From Paracentrotus lividus (taxonomy: Eukaryota; Echinodermata; Echinoidea; Camarodonta; Echinidae), in NCBI GenBank assembly GCA_940671915.1, contig CALNVZ010003435.1, forward strand, positions 10,298,482 to 10,362,481: a stretch of DNA of 64,000 nucleotides. Direction: 5' to 3'. The position numbers and the translations under genes were made by a program. The first letter of the stretch is position 1. Every line of letters starts with the position of its first letter. Positions 60,401 to 64,000 of the stretch are shown in pieces. A model generated the notes under the pieces. It ran no database searches and had not been told where the DNA came from. It was given only the letters and a program-made list of their open reading frames with translations.

Positions 60401-61848
60401 GCCGATTCCAAACAGACCACGAATATCTCCACGTTTGTCAACCCTCTGCAAAAAAGAAGAAGAAAAAAATAAAATGAAAATAAAAGAATGCGTTGACAAA
60501 AATAATAATAATCCTTGAGGATTTCTTTTACCCTAAGATTTGTTGTTAACGCTCAACCCCATCCAACCCCATTGATAGGCCTTTTGACCGCCTGGTTTTG
60601 ATTTTTGATTTTGATTTTGATATTTAAAAAAAAACATTTTGCATGTTTTGACAATTTCTCATGGTTTCACAGCAATATTTTTGAGGTTCACTTGATCACC
60701 AGGAGAAGCATTTTGCACCCTTCGTACAAAAAGATACCATTTGAATTTAAAATAATTATCTTAAAACCTTATAATTTGGTATGCATAATTTATTTGTACA
60801 TTTTACTTTCATTCCAGCATCTTTAAGGGTGCATACGAACATTGTGATCTGAGATGCCTATATTGCATCCCAGAATACGTTGCTATTGTTGCATTTTATG
60901 ATGTACATTATTTTAGACTCTCAGGGGCCCGCAAGAAATATTCACCCATTCAATGTCGATCCCATTCGGAAAACAAATTAATCATTATAATCAAAATGAT
61001 GTCCTCTTCTGTAGATCCAAAGAAGATGAGATGGAAGTTCAGGCTATTTACTGTTCCACCATTGAGGCTCTTCTCCCACAAGCCGATTTCCTAATGCTCT
61101 TAGCGTCACTCACGCCGAGCTCAAGACATATCATGAACAAAGATACTCTCAAACTTATGAAGCCAGATTCCATCTTTATCAACGTTGGGAGAGGTAAGCT
61201 TTAGTTTTAGTTTTTTTTTTTTTTTTTTTTTTCATGTTGTCTACATCATTTGAGCCAGAATTAATTATGATGCTGGTGAAAACGAGGAACCCGTATAAAC
61301 CCGTAATTGGTTACAAAATTGTACTTTATTAATGATCTGCCAGGGGGGGGGGTTCAAAGACGTGCCCTTTCTTTACGCTAATATTTACCTGTTTACAACG
61401 AGCCTATTTGTTGCCTTTGTGTGTTTTGGTTTGTTCGATGGAAGTCAGCCCTTATGAAATATACACTTTTCATATAAAAATACATGTCTAAAAGTCGTTG
61501 TTTTTAGGTGTTGATTGGACACGAATCGAATCCTTAAGAACGCGTCGATCCGTCAACGATTTTTTTCATGTGAATCCTCATATTTTCCAGTTGTACGTGT
61601 ACCTGCATTGTTATTTATATAAACCAGGCGCATTGGTAAACCACGACCACCTCGTCGAAGCTTTGGTCAACGGGACGATTGCGAGTGCTGCTCTGGACGT
61701 CACTGACCCCGCACCTCTACCGAACGACCACGCTCTTATGAAGATGCACAACGTCATCATCACACCAACCATGAGCTGCTGTACCACGACCACATTGGAG
61801 ACCATGCTGCAAATCGCCATTGACAACATCCACGCTGCCGGGATTTGA
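57243..61848 (+). CDS. GRHPR-like: D-2-hydroxyacid dehydrogenase paralogue lacking catalytic residues, copy B
   Basis: Five exons, 57243-57476, 58034-58184, 60176-60362, 61015-61193 and 61628-61848, join to 323 residues. The intron phases are those of copy A (0,1,2,1) and exons 1, 3 and 4 have identical lengths. GMGIIG (164-169) and Arg250 are kept. At the active site copy B reads DVTDPAPLP, with Ala279 in place of the catalytic Glu, and TPTMS, with Thr298 in place of the catalytic His. The SxGTD substrate motif has become SKNTE, and two residues are deleted just after. The C-terminus is 10 residues shorter. All splice sites and the frame are intact, so this is not an ordinary pseudogene. I predict a nucleotide-binding pseudoenzyme, perhaps a subunit or regulator of copy A. 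A recent loss of function is the alternative. Confidence 0.88.
58034..58184 (+). CDS. GRHPR-like: Copy B exon 2
   Basis: 151 nt, six fewer than copy A, between TACACAG and GTGAGT. It encodes [10 protein letters not shown] and [15 protein letters not shown]. Confidence 0.88.
58355..59770 (-). pseudogene. Truncated, frameshifted non-LTR retrotransposon (CR1/Jockey-like)
   Basis: On the minus strand [20 protein letters not shown] (about 59630-59690), GVPQGS (about 59575-59594) and [10 protein letters not shown] (about 59470-59500) are successive reverse-transcriptase motifs, but in different frames with stops. The 3' end shows AAATAAATAAATG near 58366. It is inserted in intron 2 of copy B, antisense to the gene. 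Confidence 0.8.
60176..60362 (+). CDS. GRHPR-like: Copy B exon 3
   Basis: 187 nt between TTCCTTTAG and GTAGAT. It encodes [18 protein letters not shown]. Confidence 0.9.
61015..61193 (+). CDS. GRHPR-like: Copy B exon 4
   Basis: 179 nt between CTTCTGTAG and GTAAGC. It ends INVGR with the retained Arg250. Confidence 0.9.
61628..61848 (+). CDS. GRHPR-like: Copy B exon 5
   Basis: 221 nt after TAAACCAG to TGA at 61846-61848. It holds the Glu-to-Ala and His-to-Thr changes. Confidence 0.9.
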
Positions 61849-62013
61849 AAGATCTTTTTAGTGATCATCCTTGCGACCAACATTGCTGCACTCACTAGCT
61901 GCCTATTTAGCCCCTGTACAGGAATGTTGGGCAATAACGAAGATGATATCATGGATTTGATGTTAATGATTTTACTTTCATTATTACAATGTGAACGAAC
62001 GTTTTTTTATAGT

Positions 62014-62139
62014 TGCCCTGTAACATAAAAGATATGACCAATCTCACGATTGATATCAGTCGTAAGTATATTGCTAACCGTGTACTAACAGTTACAATCG
62101 ATCGTAAGATTGCTCATATCCCTTTAATGTTACAGGGCA
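62014..62139. mobile_element. MITE with TGCCCTGTAACAT ends
   Basis: TGCCCTGTAACATAAAAG on the left and CTTTAATGTTACAGGGCA on the right are inverted with one mismatch. CAATCTCACGATTGAT inside also pairs with ATCGATCGTAAGATTG. It lies in the 3' flank of copy B. Confidence 0.85.
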
Positions 62140-62159
62140 CTGAAATAATATGTTGACAG

Positions 62160-62325
62160 CCGGGCATTATCTATTACTGTAGAAATTATGAGTGGAACAA
62201 TCATTTGCAGTACTATAGTGAGATTGCATGCTAAATTTATTGAGAGCAGGGTATTATAAATTACTATAATATTAGTGGAACACTCGTTTGCAGTAATATA
62301 GTGAGATTGCATGCTGAATTTATTT
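62160..62325. repeat. Two tandem copies of a roughly 87-bp unit
   Basis: AGTGGAACA, TTTGCAGTA and TAGTGAGATTGCATGCT recur in order 87 bases apart. Confidence 0.8.
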
Positions 62326-62339
62326 TATTGTGTGTGTGA

Positions 62340-63525
62340 CATATGGTAATAATGAAATCATTCATTTTCTAATTCTAATAATTACCCGTTTCTAGTAGAA
62401 GATGTTGTTTTCAGTAATGTTACTATAAAATTAATGTTTTCAGCTTGAATGTAAATTTACATTGAGAAAAGATTTGTGCGATGTTTGTTATATGGATTTT
62501 TATATTTCTTTGTTTGAAAGGGCCTACAAACTTGCTAACCCCCTTTTATACTGCATTTGATTCGTTTTGAATTAACTCTTTATACATGCTGACATTATTC
62601 TGAAGGAAAATAATGACAATTGCTGTAATTTTATCTTAATTCTGCACTACTTAACAGTGTTAATACTGGTAGCTTTATATACGTGACTTATAATCAGTGG
62701 CTATTTCCACCTCATCTTATACCGAAATAACTATAAAAATATATATTTATTATTACGACTGTTTTATAATTTCATAGTGCGATTATACCCAAATGTCTCT
62801 CTATGCGTATTCAGATACTTTAAACGTTTTATGACACTTTCCACCACATTAAAAACAACAACAACATCATGTCTTACGATTTTATTCATGGATTGAGTTT
62901 ATTTTAATGGTTTATTTTCTTTACGTATATCTTTTACATTTACGCATCTCTTTATCATCAAAAAGAAAAAAAATATAAATCAAGATATTGATTTTATGAA
63001 TTAGTTATGTTTAAACATGTATCTATCGAAATATTTTGTTTAGGACATCTACGTCAGTCACTCTGTGATTGTAAGTAACAAAGATATACGAACATAAAAT
63101 ACTTGTAAAGTATACACCTATTCACTATAATATTCACAATGATTCTGTAAAACAAAAGTAGTGGAACCTAAATCAAAGGCAAAGCTTGTATTACTTATAA
63201 TAGGTCCCAAAACATACGATTATTCATAATATATCATAGCAATTTTTAAGTGTTTTGTGCTGTTGTCTTTTTATAATAAATGATGCAATTTCATATTAAA
63301 AATACGAGGTACATGTATGTGTGTATATCTGTTTGAGAAAGAGTATTTATACAATTAAACCTTCAGCATGTCCCAGATGAAATTAAACAGGATTTCAGTA
63401 TAGCAACTGTCTGTTACTGGATTCACTTCCTTCTTAGTCATGTTAGTCAAACGTGTATAGGAAGCTCTGCTTCTCTCATTTTTAAGCAATAAACGTATTG
63501 TTCGTATTTCACTCCTGATTGAATT
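62340..63525. other. Non-coding stretch, nothing recognised
   Basis: AT-rich flank downstream of copy B without a supported gene. Confidence 0.5.
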
Positions 63526-63526
63526 A

Positions 63527-63535
63527 ACACACACA

Positions 63536-63569
<34 letters not shown>

Positions 63570-63671
63570 GCAGTGGTTCTAATTCCTTGCAAAACAAATC
63601 GCAGCTTGAAATAATAGTCTGCTTCAAAATAATCATCAAGTAAAAACTTTAAAAAAAAAGAAAAAAAAAAA

Positions 63672-63712
<41 letters not shown>
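63527..63712. repeat. (CA)n-(A)n and (A)n-(GA)n tracts
   Basis: CA repeats then A-run at 63527-63569. An A-run then GA repeats at 63650-63712. Frames across them are artefacts. Confidence 0.95.
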
Positions 63713-63714
<2 letters not shown>

Positions 63715-64000
63715 ATGATATGGAGAGTCGGGCTCCTTTTATCTGAGGCACGCTGTATTATTATGTACCAGTACATAACTTGGACCATTATACCACGTGT
63801 TGATTCTCTTCCCTCTCGCTTTGGGTATGGATATGTTTTATTACAGATACGACCTGTTTTCATAAATGTACATATCATCAAGGAAATAATTTTTTTTAAC
63901 GAGAAATTCTATTTCCTTTTATCTGGTATGCATACGGATACATGGACCTAGACCAAGTTTTGGTTAGCTATTCTCTTGTGTTGGGTATGGATAGGCTTTG

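Noticed and set aside
61611..61952. 113-residue minus-strand open frame
   Set aside because: Antisense shadow of dehydrogenase B exon 5.

Overview
This is a eukaryotic nuclear window. It is AT-rich, its coding sequence is split by GT-AG introns, and it is crowded with microsatellites, fold-back elements and short transposons. The gene families present, the abundance of MITE-like repeats and the recurrent GCGCTTCGCGC words fit a marine invertebrate deuterostome, most likely an echinoderm such as a sea urchin. That placement is inference. No bacterial, organellar or CRISPR feature was seen, and no intact rRNA or tRNA gene.

Layout. 1-10.5 kb: mostly non-coding, with a long GGGTGCA minisatellite (1.4-2.3 kb), a few exon-like minus-strand segments (4.5-5.5 kb) and small repeats. 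10.5-11.7 kb (+): a heparan-sulfate 3-O-sulfotransferase-like Golgi enzyme whose coding region is a single exon. 15.3-20.9 kb (-): a multi-exon gene for a proline- and tyrosine-motif-rich adaptor, reconstructed from splice sites, with one possible last exon ending beside a 77-bp perfect palindrome. 21.2-24.4 kb: fold-back and transposon-like repeats. 25.1-38.5 kb: a 13.4-kb segment bounded by two roughly 560-bp inverted arms, each a row of 12 palindromes in matching order. It holds more repeats, and I see no supported gene inside it. 43.9-46.2 kb (+): a five-exon D-2-hydroxyacid dehydrogenase of the glyoxylate/hydroxypyruvate reductase type (copy A). 47.5-52.7 kb (-): a four-exon monocarboxylate-transporter-like (SLC16/MFS) gene. 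57.2-61.8 kb (+): a second dehydrogenase copy (B) with the same five-exon structure.

How the genes relate. Copies A and B are a local duplication: all four intron phases (0, 1, 2, 1) agree and even the sequence before the start codon is similar. Copy A keeps the Arg, Glu and His of the active site. Copy B has an open frame and intact splice sites, but Glu is Ala and His is Thr, so it is predicted to be a catalytically dead relative that may still bind nucleotide. A carrier of the monocarboxylate-transporter family lies between the two copies in the opposite direction. A shared role in hydroxy/keto-acid metabolism is possible but is only inferred from proximity.
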